Origin: an uncultured Oscillospiraceae bacterium
Lineage (GTDB): Bacteria; Bacillota; Clostridia; Oscillospirales; Oscillospiraceae
Length of the DNA stretch: 32,630 nt
Direction: 5' to 3'
NCBI GenBank assembly: GCA_934533005.1
Contig: CAKTBC010000011.1
Location: 1-32,630 of the forward strand
The notes under the pieces are model-generated. The model was not told the DNA's origin and ran no database searches. It saw only the letters and a list, made by a program, of their open reading frames with translations. The position numbers and the translations under genes were made by a program. How positions within the stretch are numbered: the first letter of the stretch is position 1; each line of letters starts with the position of its first letter. This document shows positions 8,372 to 15,685 of this stretch, in pieces.

Positions 8372-10453
8372 ATGAGAAAGCTGTTTTCCCTGTTTTTCGC
8401 TCTGGCAATGATCCTCTCGTTCCTCCCGGTATATGCCGCGGCGGACGGAGATGCGCCGGAAATGTCCGGCGAGGAAGCGCGGCTGCGCGCTGCCGTCGCC
8501 GAGGCCGCCGCCGCTGTCGCGGCCGCCGATGACGGATATGTTGAGGACAGCACGGAATATGAACTCTACGACGCGCTGATCCTCTCCGACGATCTCACGC
8601 TCCCGGAGAACTTTACGCTCTCTGTTCTGGGGGCTGTTACCGTCCCGGACGGCGTCACGCTCACCGTCAACGGCCACATTGAGGTCTACGGCGACATCGT
8701 CGTTTCCTCCGGCGGCCGCCTGCTCATCGACACGGAGCTCCACGAATGGGGCTTCTCCCTTGCCAATGTATACGTTTGGGAAGGCGGAAAGCTGACGGTG
8801 GAAGCCGGCGGCGAGCTGGAAAGCCACGGTGAGCTGTACATTGACACCGGCACGGCAATCCGCATGGACGGCAGCTATACGCAGGGCACGGACACCTACG
8901 ATGATATTGAATATTGTATGCTGACCCTCTGTGTCCCGTGTGACTCCGCGGAGATCGATCTGCCCGGTCTCCCGACGGAGCTTGCGACGCTACTTTGCGA
9001 GGTCTATTCGGAGGAGGCTCTGCTCTCTGCCCTTTCGCTGGCGGAAAGCGTCTCCAACAAGATGCAGATCCTCACGGGATATCGGCAGATAACACTGCAT
9101 TCCGACGTGACCGTTGGCAAAAACGTGCGGCTCGAGCTTCGGCAGATGGCCGATGTGGCCTTGGCACAGGGCGTCGTGCTCACGAACTACGGCGAAATCT
9201 GGGCAAATGCGTGGGATGCCAGGCTAACCGCCGCGCCGGGCTCCGAGATCTGGAATTTCGGCGAGATATGGTTTTATTCCGAAAATAACGTACTTGAGAT
9301 CCAAGAGGGCGCCGAGCTGTGGGACAACGGTCTACCCGGAAATCTGTCCGTAGCTTCCATGTGCAAATTTATCTGCAACGGAACGCAGAGCTCGCTGGAC
9401 ATACAGCCCGGGATGTCCGCGGAAAAGGAATTTCCCGCATATATCAACGCGCGCACAGGCAAGGAGGTTGCCGTAGCGTTCGCCGCCGGAATACGGAAGG
9501 TCAATGTTGAAAGCGATCTCGTCTCCGAGCACAGCATCGTCGTGCCGGAGGGCGCAAAGCTTTTTGTTCTTCCGGGTGCGTCTCTGACGATCCGGCCGGA
9601 GGACTCGCTCACAAATAACGGCACCATCATCGTCGACGGCACGCTGAATGCCGCAGGGAGCTACTACGGTGAGAGTGCGTACGTATCCAGGCAGGGTACG
9701 GTAACACCGGATACCGTGCCGCAGCGGACGGAGCTCGTCATGGAGGCGCCGTCGCTCGTGGGGCCGGATTCTCTGGATACCAACGCCTGGGGCGTTTATG
9801 ACGTCTACACCTTTGCGGAAAACGACGAACAGATCCCATCGTCCGCGGAATGGAGCATCGTTAAAACCACCGTTGCGGACGCGGAGATTGATCCTGAGAC
9901 CGGAGATCTGTACGCCGGAACTTCCCCCGGGGAGATCGTCATCCGCGCGTCCACCGAGTACGGATCATGCGATAAAACGATTTTAGTCGTTCAGGGGGAG
10001 AACACGCCGGGGCTGTTCATCGAAGGGCCGGATTCTCTGGATACCAACGCCTGGGGCGTTTATGACGTCTGCACCTATGCAGAAAACGGCGAGTTATTCT
10101 ACGTGTCGGATGTGGAGTGGGAACTCATTTTTGTGACGGACGCCCCCTTAGACTTTGCATTCTATCACGATACCGGAGAAATGTACGCCGGAACTTCCCC
10201 CGGGGAGATCATCCTTCAGGCAACTACGGAGTATGGGACCTGTGAAAAAACGGTCAGGATCGTTCAGCGCAAAGGCCCGCTCGCGAAAGATGAGCCGACC
10301 GTTTCGAACGAGGAAGCTCCTCCTATGGAAGGCGAGCTGGTGATTCCGATTTGGATCGCGGTGCTCATGCTGGCTGTTCTTCTTGCGGCGATTGTGTTCG
10401 CCGTTGTGCGCATCGTCATCGCCGTCCGGCGCAAAAAGGAACGCAAGTCCTGA
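8372..10453 (+). CDS. Secreted, membrane-anchored surface protein with two tandem Ig-like repeats
   Basis: A 693-residue protein. ATG codons at 8366 and 8372 compete. AAAGG at 8359-8363 is 2 bases from the first but 8 from the second, so 8372 (MRKLF) is preferred. It has a signal peptide (about 1-22, cut near VYA-A) and then a long region of short strands with repeated patterns such as VTVPDGVTLTVNGHIEVYGD and LTNNGTIIVDGTLNAAG. These are typical of right-handed beta-helix or adhesin-like passengers. Two 88-residue repeats starting at about 464 and 552 follow, each with GPDSLDTNAWGVYDV and YAGTSPGEI, resembling bacterial Ig-like (Big) domains. A C-terminal transmembrane helix and Arg/Lys stop-transfer tail (about 658-693) anchor it, with no LPXTG. 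The role is unknown but presumably extracellular. Confidence 0.78.
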   Translation: MRKLFSLFFALAMILSFLPVYAAADGDAPEMSGEEARLRAAVAEAAAAVAAADDGYVEDSTEYELYDALILSDDLTLPENFTLSVLGAVTVPDGVTLTVNGHIEVYGDIVVSSGGRLLIDTELHEWGFSLANVYVWEGGKLTVEAGGELESHGELYIDTGTAIRMDGSYTQGTDTYDDIEYCMLTLCVPCDSAEIDLPGLPTELATLLCEVYSEEALLSALSLAESVSNKMQILTGYRQITLHSDVTVGKNVRLELRQMADVALAQGVVLTNYGEIWANAWDARLTAAPGSEIWNFGEIWFYSENNVLEIQEGAELWDNGLPGNLSVASMCKFICNGTQSSLDIQPGMSAEKEFPAYINARTGKEVAVAFAAGIRKVNVESDLVSEHSIVVPEGAKLFVLPGASLTIRPEDSLTNNGTIIVDGTLNAAGSYYGESAYVSRQGTVTPDTVPQRTELVMEAPSLVGPDSLDTNAWGVYDVYTFAENDEQIPSSAEWSIVKTTVADAEIDPETGDLYAGTSPGEIVIRASTEYGSCDKTILVVQGENTPGLFIEGPDSLDTNAWGVYDVCTYAENGELFYVSDVEWELIFVTDAPLDFAFYHDTGEMYAGTSPGEIILQATTEYGTCEKTVRIVQRKGPLAKDEPTVSNEEAPPMEGELVIPIWIAVLMLAVLLAAIVFAVVRIVIAVRRKKERKS
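9761..10278 (+). repeat. In-gene tandem duplication with 264-bp period
   Basis: The 46 bases starting GGGCCGGATTCTCTGG at 9761 recur exactly at 10025. A second identical block (GTACGCCGGAACTTCCCC plus about 10 more bases) lies in both units. The middle of each unit has diverged strongly. The period is exactly 88 codons, so the reading frame is kept. Confidence 0.85.
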
Positions 10454-10461
10454 TTATACGC

Positions 10462-10502
10462 AAAAAGGTGTCCGTGGAGCGATCCCCATGGACACCTTTT
10501 CC
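10462..10502. terminator. Bidirectional terminator between surface-protein and anti-sigma genes
   Basis: A 15-base stem with one mismatch (AAAAGGTGTCCGTGG / CCATGGACACCTTTT) around an 8-base loop. T tracts on both strands serve the two convergent genes. Confidence 0.75.
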
Positions 10503-10504
10503 TA

Positions 10505-11773
10505 TCATGCGGCGAGATGCTCTATGAGCTTTGAAAGCGTTTCGGCATTCGTGTAGTAATCATAGATATTCTGCACGCGCTGCCGCGCAGCGTCATTCCA
10601 GCACACATCGCCGCGCTGCGCGCAGAGCGTTTCTGCGTGGGTCTGCACGTCCGTGTAGAAGTATGCCGAGAGCTCGTAGCAGACGTACCGCTCATCCTCG
10701 TACACGCGCCGGTCTTCGAGCTCCGCGAGCGGCACGAGCTGGCCGTGGACGAAGAGATAGTCCGCGTTTTCGACATCCTCCCGGAAATACGTGAACAGAT
10801 ACACGACCGGGATGGGTGCGCCGCCGTCCGTGTCTCCTGCGCGCTGCGCCACGAGCGCGGAAAGGACGAGCGCTTCCTCGCCCGGCGCGCCGCCCACTGG
10901 CAGGCCATAGGCATCGAGCGTCGTGTAGTTCTCGCCTGTCAGGAGGTGCTGCGCGTCCGCCGGCGCGGCGCTATCGAAGATGACCCCCTCCTCCGCATCG
11001 CCGATCACAAGATCGGCCGGGGCAACGCGCGCCACGCGCTCGCCCAGCGGCGCGAGAAGCTCGGTGCACGCGGCATAGTACTCCGCGTTGTGGGCGCGGC
11101 GCTGTGCCGCGTCGCCGGGCATTGCAAAGTATGGCCGCAGCGTTTCCTCCACGCGGGAGGCAAGCTCCGCGTCCGTCTCCGCAGGGGCGGACGGCACAGC
11201 GGCCGGCTCCGGCGTTCCCTCCGGCACGGCTTCCGCCGCAACCTCGGACGCCTCCGGCGCGGCGGCATGGATGAAGCACATCCAGTCCTGCCCGAACACG
11301 AAATTCGCGTTCGTCAAAACGAGATAGTACCCGCCCTGCGCAAGCGGTTCGTCCAGCGCCGCGAGATCGTAGGCATCCGAAAGATCGAGCGTCATCACGC
11401 CCTTGGCATGCGGCGCGAACGCCGTGTTCGTAAAGCGCACAGCGGCGCTCTTCGGCGCGATCTCCTCGCCGGTTTCCCAACGCATAAGGCGCACCTGCTC
11501 CTGGAATTTCAGCTCCTTGTCCGAGCGGTTTTCCACCTGCACCGACACGATACCGTCCCCCTCGTACACCGCACCGAGTGCGAGATCGTCCCCCGCGAGC
11601 GGCGAGAAGAGATCGGCGGCGAGCGCCGTCACGGTAAGAAGTGCCGCGAGCACCGCCGCGGCCAGCGCGAACGGGACGATACGCGCCGCGCGCCGTTTTC
11701 GGAGCGGCACGCCGGTCTTTTCGGTAAATAAACTTTGGATATTTCGGTAATTTTCCTCGCTGAATGAGCGCAT
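10505..11773 (-). CDS. Putative membrane-bound anti-sigma factor with extracellular domain
   Basis: A 422-residue protein. The ATG at 11773 follows the sigma-factor stop by a single base and has GGAAGGAGAG on the minus strand at 11779-11788. Residues 1-30 are cytoplasmic and basic, 31-53 form one transmembrane helix, and the rest is predicted to lie outside. An Ig-like beta domain (about 65-175) contains GIVSVQVENRSDKELKFQEQ. It is followed by an Ala/Pro/Glu-rich linker (about 178-210) and a second domain to the end with several Tyr-rich strands. I recognise no Zn-binding anti-sigma motif (HxxxCxxC). The anti-sigma call rests on operon position and topology. The outer domain may sense an envelope signal. 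Confidence 0.55.
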   Translation of the reverse strand: MRSFSEENYRNIQSLFTEKTGVPLRKRRAARIVPFALAAAVLAALLTVTALAADLFSPLAGDDLALGAVYEGDGIVSVQVENRSDKELKFQEQVRLMRWETGEEIAPKSAAVRFTNTAFAPHAKGVMTLDLSDAYDLAALDEPLAQGGYYLVLTNANFVFGQDWMCFIHAAAPEASEVAAEAVPEGTPEPAAVPSAPAETDAELASRVEETLRPYFAMPGDAAQRRAHNAEYYAACTELLAPLGERVARVAPADLVIGDAEEGVIFDSAAPADAQHLLTGENYTTLDAYGLPVGGAPGEEALVLSALVAQRAGDTDGGAPIPVVYLFTYFREDVENADYLFVHGQLVPLAELEDRRVYEDERYVCYELSAYFYTDVQTHAETLCAQRGDVCWNDAARQRVQNIYDYYTNAETLSKLIEHLAA

Positions 11774-11774
11774 A

Positions 11775-12323
11775 TTACTCTCCTTCCGCGCCGGACACGC
11801 TCGCGCGCAGCCGCCGCTTTGTCTGATACAGGCGGTTGTCCACCTGCTTTTTGTCCAGGCCGAGCGCCGCAGCGATCTCGCGCGGCTTCTGCCCGAAATA
11901 ATACCGCCGGAGCAATATCTCCCGATCCGGCTCTCCGAGCGCATCCACCGCCGCTCGGAGAGCTGCCCGCCGTTCCCCGGCAAGCAGCGTCTCCGGTACG
12001 CCCAGCGGATCGGCAAGCTCGATCTCCTCAAGCGATACGGCGCGGCAGCGCAGAATTTCCCGGGCGCGGTCGAGAGCGCGCGAGCGCGCCACGACCGAAA
12101 GCCACGTCTTGAGCGAGCCGCGGCGGGGATCGAACTTCTCCGGATGCTCCCACAAATATACGAACGCATCGGCCGCAGCCTCTTCGGCGTCCTGCTCGGC
12201 GCCGATGCCGCGCAGCGCGGCGGCGGCCACGGCATAGAGCTGCCGGGAATAGCGCGCGACCACATCGGCAATGGCGCGCTCCGAGCGCTCAGCGAGCGCC
12301 GCGGCGATCTTTTCGTCTGTCAA
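11775..12323 (-). CDS. ECF-type RNA polymerase sigma factor (sigma-70 family)
   Basis: A 182-residue protein. The preferred start is TTG at 12323 because AGGTGA lies 5 bases upstream on the minus strand. A GTG at 12332 is the alternative and has a weaker site. Region 2 is visible as RYSRQLYAVAAAALR, followed by EEAAADAFVYLWEHPEKFDP and SLKTWLSVVARSRALDRAR (the -10-binding part). Region 4 near the C-terminus reads DREILLRRYYFGQKPREIA, then AAALGLDKKQVDNRLYQTKRRLR, a clear helix-turn-helix for -35 contact. There is no region 1 or 3, as in ECF factors. It is followed directly by the membrane protein assumed to hold it inactive, and a TATAAT box lies just upstream. Confidence 0.88.
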   Translation of the reverse strand: MTDEKIAAALAERSERAIADVVARYSRQLYAVAAAALRGIGAEQDAEEAAADAFVYLWEHPEKFDPRRGSLKTWLSVVARSRALDRAREILRCRAVSLEEIELADPLGVPETLLAGERRAALRAAVDALGEPDREILLRRYYFGQKPREIAAALGLDKKQVDNRLYQTKRRLRASVSGAEGE

Positions 12324-12356
12324 GGACTTCACCTCGTTTTCTCTTTTGACCGGTCT

Positions 12357-12362
12357 ATTATA
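12357..12362 (-). promoter_or_regulatory. Candidate -10 box for the sigma / anti-sigma operon
   Basis: A perfect TATAAT on the minus strand lies 34 bases before the TTG start. The best-spaced -35 (TTTCCG at 12380-12385) is poor, so an activator or an ECF-type promoter remains possible. Confidence 0.4.
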
Positions 12363-12393
12363 CAGTACGAAGAAAGAGGCGGAAATACTTAGC

Positions 12394-12435
12394 AAAAAGG
12401 TGCCGGCGGGGATATGCCCCGCCGGCACCTTTTTA
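12394..12435 (-). terminator. Terminator of the M16C-like gene
   Basis: An 18-19-bp perfect stem (AAAAAGGTGCCGGCGGGG and its complement) with an ATAT-containing loop has a T tract after it on the minus strand. It insulates the sigma-factor promoter from upstream transcription. Confidence 0.85.
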
Positions 12436-12487
12436 TGAAATGATAAAAGCGTCGATTAACAAGGGTACGCACGTCGGCATTCCGCAA

Positions 12488-12546
12488 ACCCACTTGGCTC
12501 CCCTATTAGGGGAGCTGGCTCGCGGCAGGCGAGACTGAGGGGTTTT
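12488..12546 (-). repeat. Two-hairpin REP-like repeat, copy 1
   Basis: Read on the minus strand it starts AACCCCTCAGTC, has a first hairpin TCGCCTGCCGCGA, then GCCAGCTCCCCTAATAGGGG and AGCCAAGTGGGTTTGCG. Copy 2 at 30920 has the same order of elements with small changes. This copy overlaps the 3' end of the M16C-like gene and provides its stop codon. Confidence 0.75.
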
Positions 12547-13768
12547 CCTTTGCCGGCTCCTCTGTCGGCTCCGGTGTTGCTTCCGGCGTTGGCTCCGGCT
12601 CTTTGGCCGGTTCGGGCATGACCGTCAGGAGCGCGGTGCGCTCATTTTCCAAAAGCTCCTCGCGCACGACCTCCGCGCAGGAGCCGTCCGCGAGATACTC
12701 TGCGGCGTTCCATGCCTCGCGAAGCTGCGAGGGATAGCCCGCCGCATCCCCGCGCGCCCATGCCGCGGCGAAGCCCTCGCAGAGCGCCGCGCCGAGATCA
12801 TCCCGCTCCGGGAACGTCAGCTCCTCCAGCCGCTGCGCGGCTTCCAGTGTCTCGACCGCCTGCGCGCTCAGCCCGCTCCCGGCGAGTGTGCGCAGTGCGG
12901 CGAGCACCGCGTCGCGGAAGGCTTCCGCGTCCTTTTCCTCCAGCCCGGGTGCGAAAAACCAGAGTGCCTCGTCCGCGCCCGCCGTTTCCGTGCCGCAGGA
13001 AACCGCCGCATCCGGCAGCGAAGCGCGCACGCGCTTATCGAGAAGCGACCCGCTGCGCCCCAGCGCTGCGGCGACCGCTGCGAGCCGGATGCGCGTCCAC
13101 TCCCCCGCACGCGGGCAGACGATGCCGAAATATACGCCCCCGGCCTCGTCCCCTGTGATCTCCGCCGTTTCCTCGACCGGCTTTTCGATCCGCTGATAGG
13201 CGGCGTCTGGCGCAAATGCCTCCCCCGTGGGCGCGCCGGAAAACACCCCGTCCAGCCACGAGAGGACAGAGCCCGCGCTCTCCGCACCGGCGCAGACGAC
13301 TGCGAGCAGGTTTCCCGCCGTCACCTCCGCGGCACCGTTTCCGGCGGCGTCGCTGCCGGGGAGAAGATAGCCGAGAAACGCGCGGTACGCCCCGTTTCCG
13401 TCCGGCGCCGGTTCCCCGCCGCTGAAAAACGCCCCAAGGCTCTCCTTGGCTCCGCGCAGAAGCTCCTCGGCGGTATCCGCCGTGAGTGTCAGGCGGCGCA
13501 CGCCATTTGCCGTGCGCGCCGCGAGCGTGAGCGCCGGGGCGGCGGTACTTTCTATGTACACGACCGCCGCGCCGCTTGCCTCGTGCGTGAGATATGTGAT
13601 TCTCCCGCCGGTCTCTTCCAGCCGCTCGGCCTTTTCGGCGCGAAAGCCGGAGACGGTCTCGCCCGCGGCGGGCAGCTCGGCGGTTTTGCGCGCAGAAAAG
13701 CCGCTGCCCACCGTGACTACGAACACGGCAAGCAGCAGCCATACGATTTTCCGAGATAGTTTTTTCAT
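12506..13768 (-). CDS. Secreted M16C (PreP-like) peptidase-related protein without the zinc-binding motif
   Basis: A 420-residue protein with a signal peptide or signal anchor (8-24). The segment AAGETVSGFRAEKAERLEE (34-52) and the following THEASGAAVVYIES resemble the N-terminal strand of PreP/M16C peptidases (pattern GF...HEKTGA...YL). The segment LLENERTALLTVMPEP (about 374-389) resembles the end of an M16 half-domain. No HxxEH inverted zinc motif exists anywhere, and the length is well under half that of PreP (about 970). So it looks like a single, non-catalytic M16-like clamshell half. A Pro/Thr/Glu-rich tail follows. Its last 12 residues (409-420, starting NPSVSP) and the stop are encoded by repeat copy 1. 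GAAAGGG on the minus strand supports the start. Confidence 0.6.
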   Translation of the reverse strand: MKKLSRKIVWLLLAVFVVTVGSGFSARKTAELPAAGETVSGFRAEKAERLEETGGRITYLTHEASGAAVVYIESTAAPALTLAARTANGVRRLTLTADTAEELLRGAKESLGAFFSGGEPAPDGNGAYRAFLGYLLPGSDAAGNGAAEVTAGNLLAVVCAGAESAGSVLSWLDGVFSGAPTGEAFAPDAAYQRIEKPVEETAEITGDEAGGVYFGIVCPRAGEWTRIRLAAVAAALGRSGSLLDKRVRASLPDAAVSCGTETAGADEALWFFAPGLEEKDAEAFRDAVLAALRTLAGSGLSAQAVETLEAAQRLEELTFPERDDLGAALCEGFAAAWARGDAAGYPSQLREAWNAAEYLADGSCAEVVREELLENERTALLTVMPEPAKEPEPTPEATPEPTEEPAKENPSVSPAASQLP

Positions 13769-13826
13769 GGGGCATGTCCCTTTCTCCGCAAAAGTATTTT
13801 ACAGAGAAAGTATATGCACACCCCGT

Positions 13827-14711
13827 TCAGGATATGACGCCCGTGCCGTCAAAGGCGGGAATTTCTTCCTCGCCGGAGGCGGAGAGCTCCTGCACGTACC
13901 CGTCCGAGAGGCCGGTCTCGTCCAGAACGGCGAGCGCGGTGTCCCATTCCTCCGGCGTGAGCGTCCGGCGCAGCTCCGGGTACTTGTCGAGATGCCCGCA
14001 GGGGGTGTACTGCGCCATGAGCGAGACGAGCACCGTGCCGGGCGCAAACGTGTCCGCGATCCAATGGAGCGCCGCGCGCGTATTTGCGATCTGCCCCGGC
14101 AGCACGAGATGCCGGATCAAAACGCCGCGGCGGAGAAGGCCGTCCCCGTCCAGCTCGAATGCCCCGGTGTGCTCCACCATGCGCCGGATGGCAGCGCGGG
14201 CGGCTTCCGGATAGTCCGGCGCGCGGGAATAGCGCGCGGCGAGCTGCGGGTCGGCGTACTTAAAATCCGGCAGAAAGACGCTCACTTGTGGCGCGAGCGC
14301 GTCCACCGTTTCCACGGTCTCATACCCTGACGTGTTCCACACGACCGGGATCTTCGGCGCGGCGATGGAGAGCGCTTCCAATATCTGTGGGGCAAACTGC
14401 GTGCCGGTGACGAGATTGAGGTTATGAACGCCCTTCGCCTCGAGCTCGGAGAAGATCGCCGCAAGGCGCTCGGCGGAGACCGTCTCGCCGATCCGGCCGC
14501 GGCTGAGCGCGTAGTTCTGGCAGTACACGCAGCCGAGCGGACATCCGGCGAAGAACACCGCGCCGCTCCCCCGCTCGCCGCTGATGCAGGGCTCCTCGCC
14601 ATAGTGCGGCGCGGCGCGCGCAACGCGCAGCGCGTCTCCCATATGGCACACGCCCGCGCTTATCGCGCGGTCAGCACCGCACTGCCGGGGGCAGAGGCGG
14701 CACTCACTCAT
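13827..14711 (-). CDS. PflX-like radical SAM protein (pyruvate-formate-lyase-activating-enzyme family)
   Basis: A 294-residue protein. The ATG at 14711 overlaps the GT2 gene by 8 bases (ATGAGTGA) and has GAGGTG upstream. The radical SAM [4Fe-4S] cysteines are CPLGCVYC (Cys57, Cys61, Cys64, spacing C-x3-C-x2-C). An N-terminal set CRLCPRQC (Cys4, 7, 11) and Cys22 could hold a second cluster, as in the PflX (COG1313) group of uncharacterised Fe-S proteins. The segment GERGSGAVFFAGC before the motif and QNYALSRG after it fit that group. It should cleave SAM to a 5'-deoxyadenosyl radical. The target, a glycyl-radical enzyme or other, is not in the window. Confidence 0.85.
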   Translation of the reverse strand: MSECRLCPRQCGADRAISAGVCHMGDALRVARAAPHYGEEPCISGERGSGAVFFAGCPLGCVYCQNYALSRGRIGETVSAERLAAIFSELEAKGVHNLNLVTGTQFAPQILEALSIAAPKIPVVWNTSGYETVETVDALAPQVSVFLPDFKYADPQLAARYSRAPDYPEAARAAIRRMVEHTGAFELDGDGLLRRGVLIRHLVLPGQIANTRAALHWIADTFAPGTVLVSLMAQYTPCGHLDKYPELRRTLTPEEWDTALAVLDETGLSDGYVQELSASGEEEIPAFDGTGVIS

Positions 14712-15465
14712 GCAGCACCTCGGCGATAACGGCATCGTCCGAGCGGCCGGTACGCTCCGGCTTTTTGCGGCCGCACTCCATGCCCTTCACGGCGAGCTTG
14801 AGCATCTTTTTGAGCGTATACTTGCTCTCCCCGGCCTCGCGGGCGCGGCGGTCATAGGAAACGGTGCCGACCTTCGCGCCGAGCCGGTTCACGAGCCCGC
14901 GCAGGAAAAGATCGTCCCCGTGGTAGTGCGAGAGCGCTTCGAGCGCGGCGGTGTCCATGAGGCGGTAGTCGGCGTGGTCGTAAATGAGATCGGAGCCGAA
15001 GAGCTTCATGAGACCGTAATACCCGCGGGCAGTGGTGCGCTTTAAGAATGTATCCGTCGCGCGGGACGCGCGCACGCCGCAGACGATGCCGCAGCCTTCC
15101 TTATATTTCTCCACCATTTTGTCCATCGCGTCGATATCGTCCTGCAGGTCGGCGTCGATGCTGATGGTGATGTCGCACCGGGTGCGCGACCACATGAGCC
15201 CTGCGGTGAGGGCGTTCTGGTGGCCGCGGTTGCGGATCTGGCGCAGACCGGTGAAATGCGCGTCGCTCTCGTGGAGCGAGCGGATGATGCTCCAGGTGGC
15301 GTCCTTCGAGCCATCGTCCACAAGGACGATGCGGCTCTCCGGCGCGATGGCGCCAGCGTCGATCAGCTCGCCGAGCTTTTTGCGAAATACCGGCGCGCTG
15401 AGCGGCAGAGCCTCTTCCTCGTTGTAGCAGGGGACGACAATATAAAGAACCGGAAGCGATTTCAT
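14704..15465 (-). CDS. GT2-family glycosyltransferase, DPM/GtrB-like but without the C-terminal membrane domain
   Basis: A 253-residue protein. ATG at 15465 with AGAAGG upstream on the minus strand. The GT-A fold signatures are VVPCYNEEEALP (10-21), VDDGSKDAT (49-57), DADLQDD (104-110, the DxD metal site) and HADYRLMD (164-171). They match polyprenyl-phosphate mannosyl/glucosyltransferases such as DPM1 or GtrB, which make a lipid-linked sugar at the cytoplasmic face. After KYTLKKMLKLAVKGME (215-230), where GtrB proteins enter two transmembrane helices, this one ends in a short charged tail. It therefore resembles the soluble DPM1 form or a truncated GtrB. It is translationally coupled to the radical SAM gene. 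Confidence 0.82.
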   Translation of the reverse strand: MKSLPVLYIVVPCYNEEEALPLSAPVFRKKLGELIDAGAIAPESRIVLVDDGSKDATWSIIRSLHESDAHFTGLRQIRNRGHQNALTAGLMWSRTRCDITISIDADLQDDIDAMDKMVEKYKEGCGIVCGVRASRATDTFLKRTTARGYYGLMKLFGSDLIYDHADYRLMDTAALEALSHYHGDDLFLRGLVNRLGAKVGTVSYDRRAREAGESKYTLKKMLKLAVKGMECGRKKPERTGRSDDAVIAEVLHE

Positions 15466-15617
15466 ACAGCCTTCTTTCCCCGCCGAATAATCCACGGCGG
15501 CAGGTAAAATACTATACTGGCATTTTACACCAAAACACCGCACAGTGCAACGAAACATTTTGTTTGAAAGAACACGGTTTTTTTCGTAGAAAATGGACGA
15601 AAACCAACACATTTGAC

Positions 15618-15646
15618 TTGCAAAATGCGCATCGGTGTACTACAAT
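15618..15646 (+). promoter_or_regulatory. Promoter of the glycolytic operon
   Basis: TTGCAA (15618-15623), a 17-base spacer and TACAAT (15641-15646) lie 40 bases before pgk. A second -35-like TTGACT (15613-15618) overlaps but is spaced 22 bases from the -10. No CggR-type operator is evident to me. Confidence 0.6.
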
Positions 15647-15685
15647 GCGCTCAGAAGGAAAAACTATTATTAGGAGGTCTAGGAT

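Noticed and set aside
11774..12271. Extended N-terminus of the anti-sigma reading frame through the sigma gene
   Set aside because: It is the sigma gene read out of frame. The anti-sigma has its own GGAAGGAGAG site at 11779-11788.
12436..12487. Possible small gene between terminator and repeat copy 1
   Set aside because: No frame with a start and ribosome-binding site of useful length.
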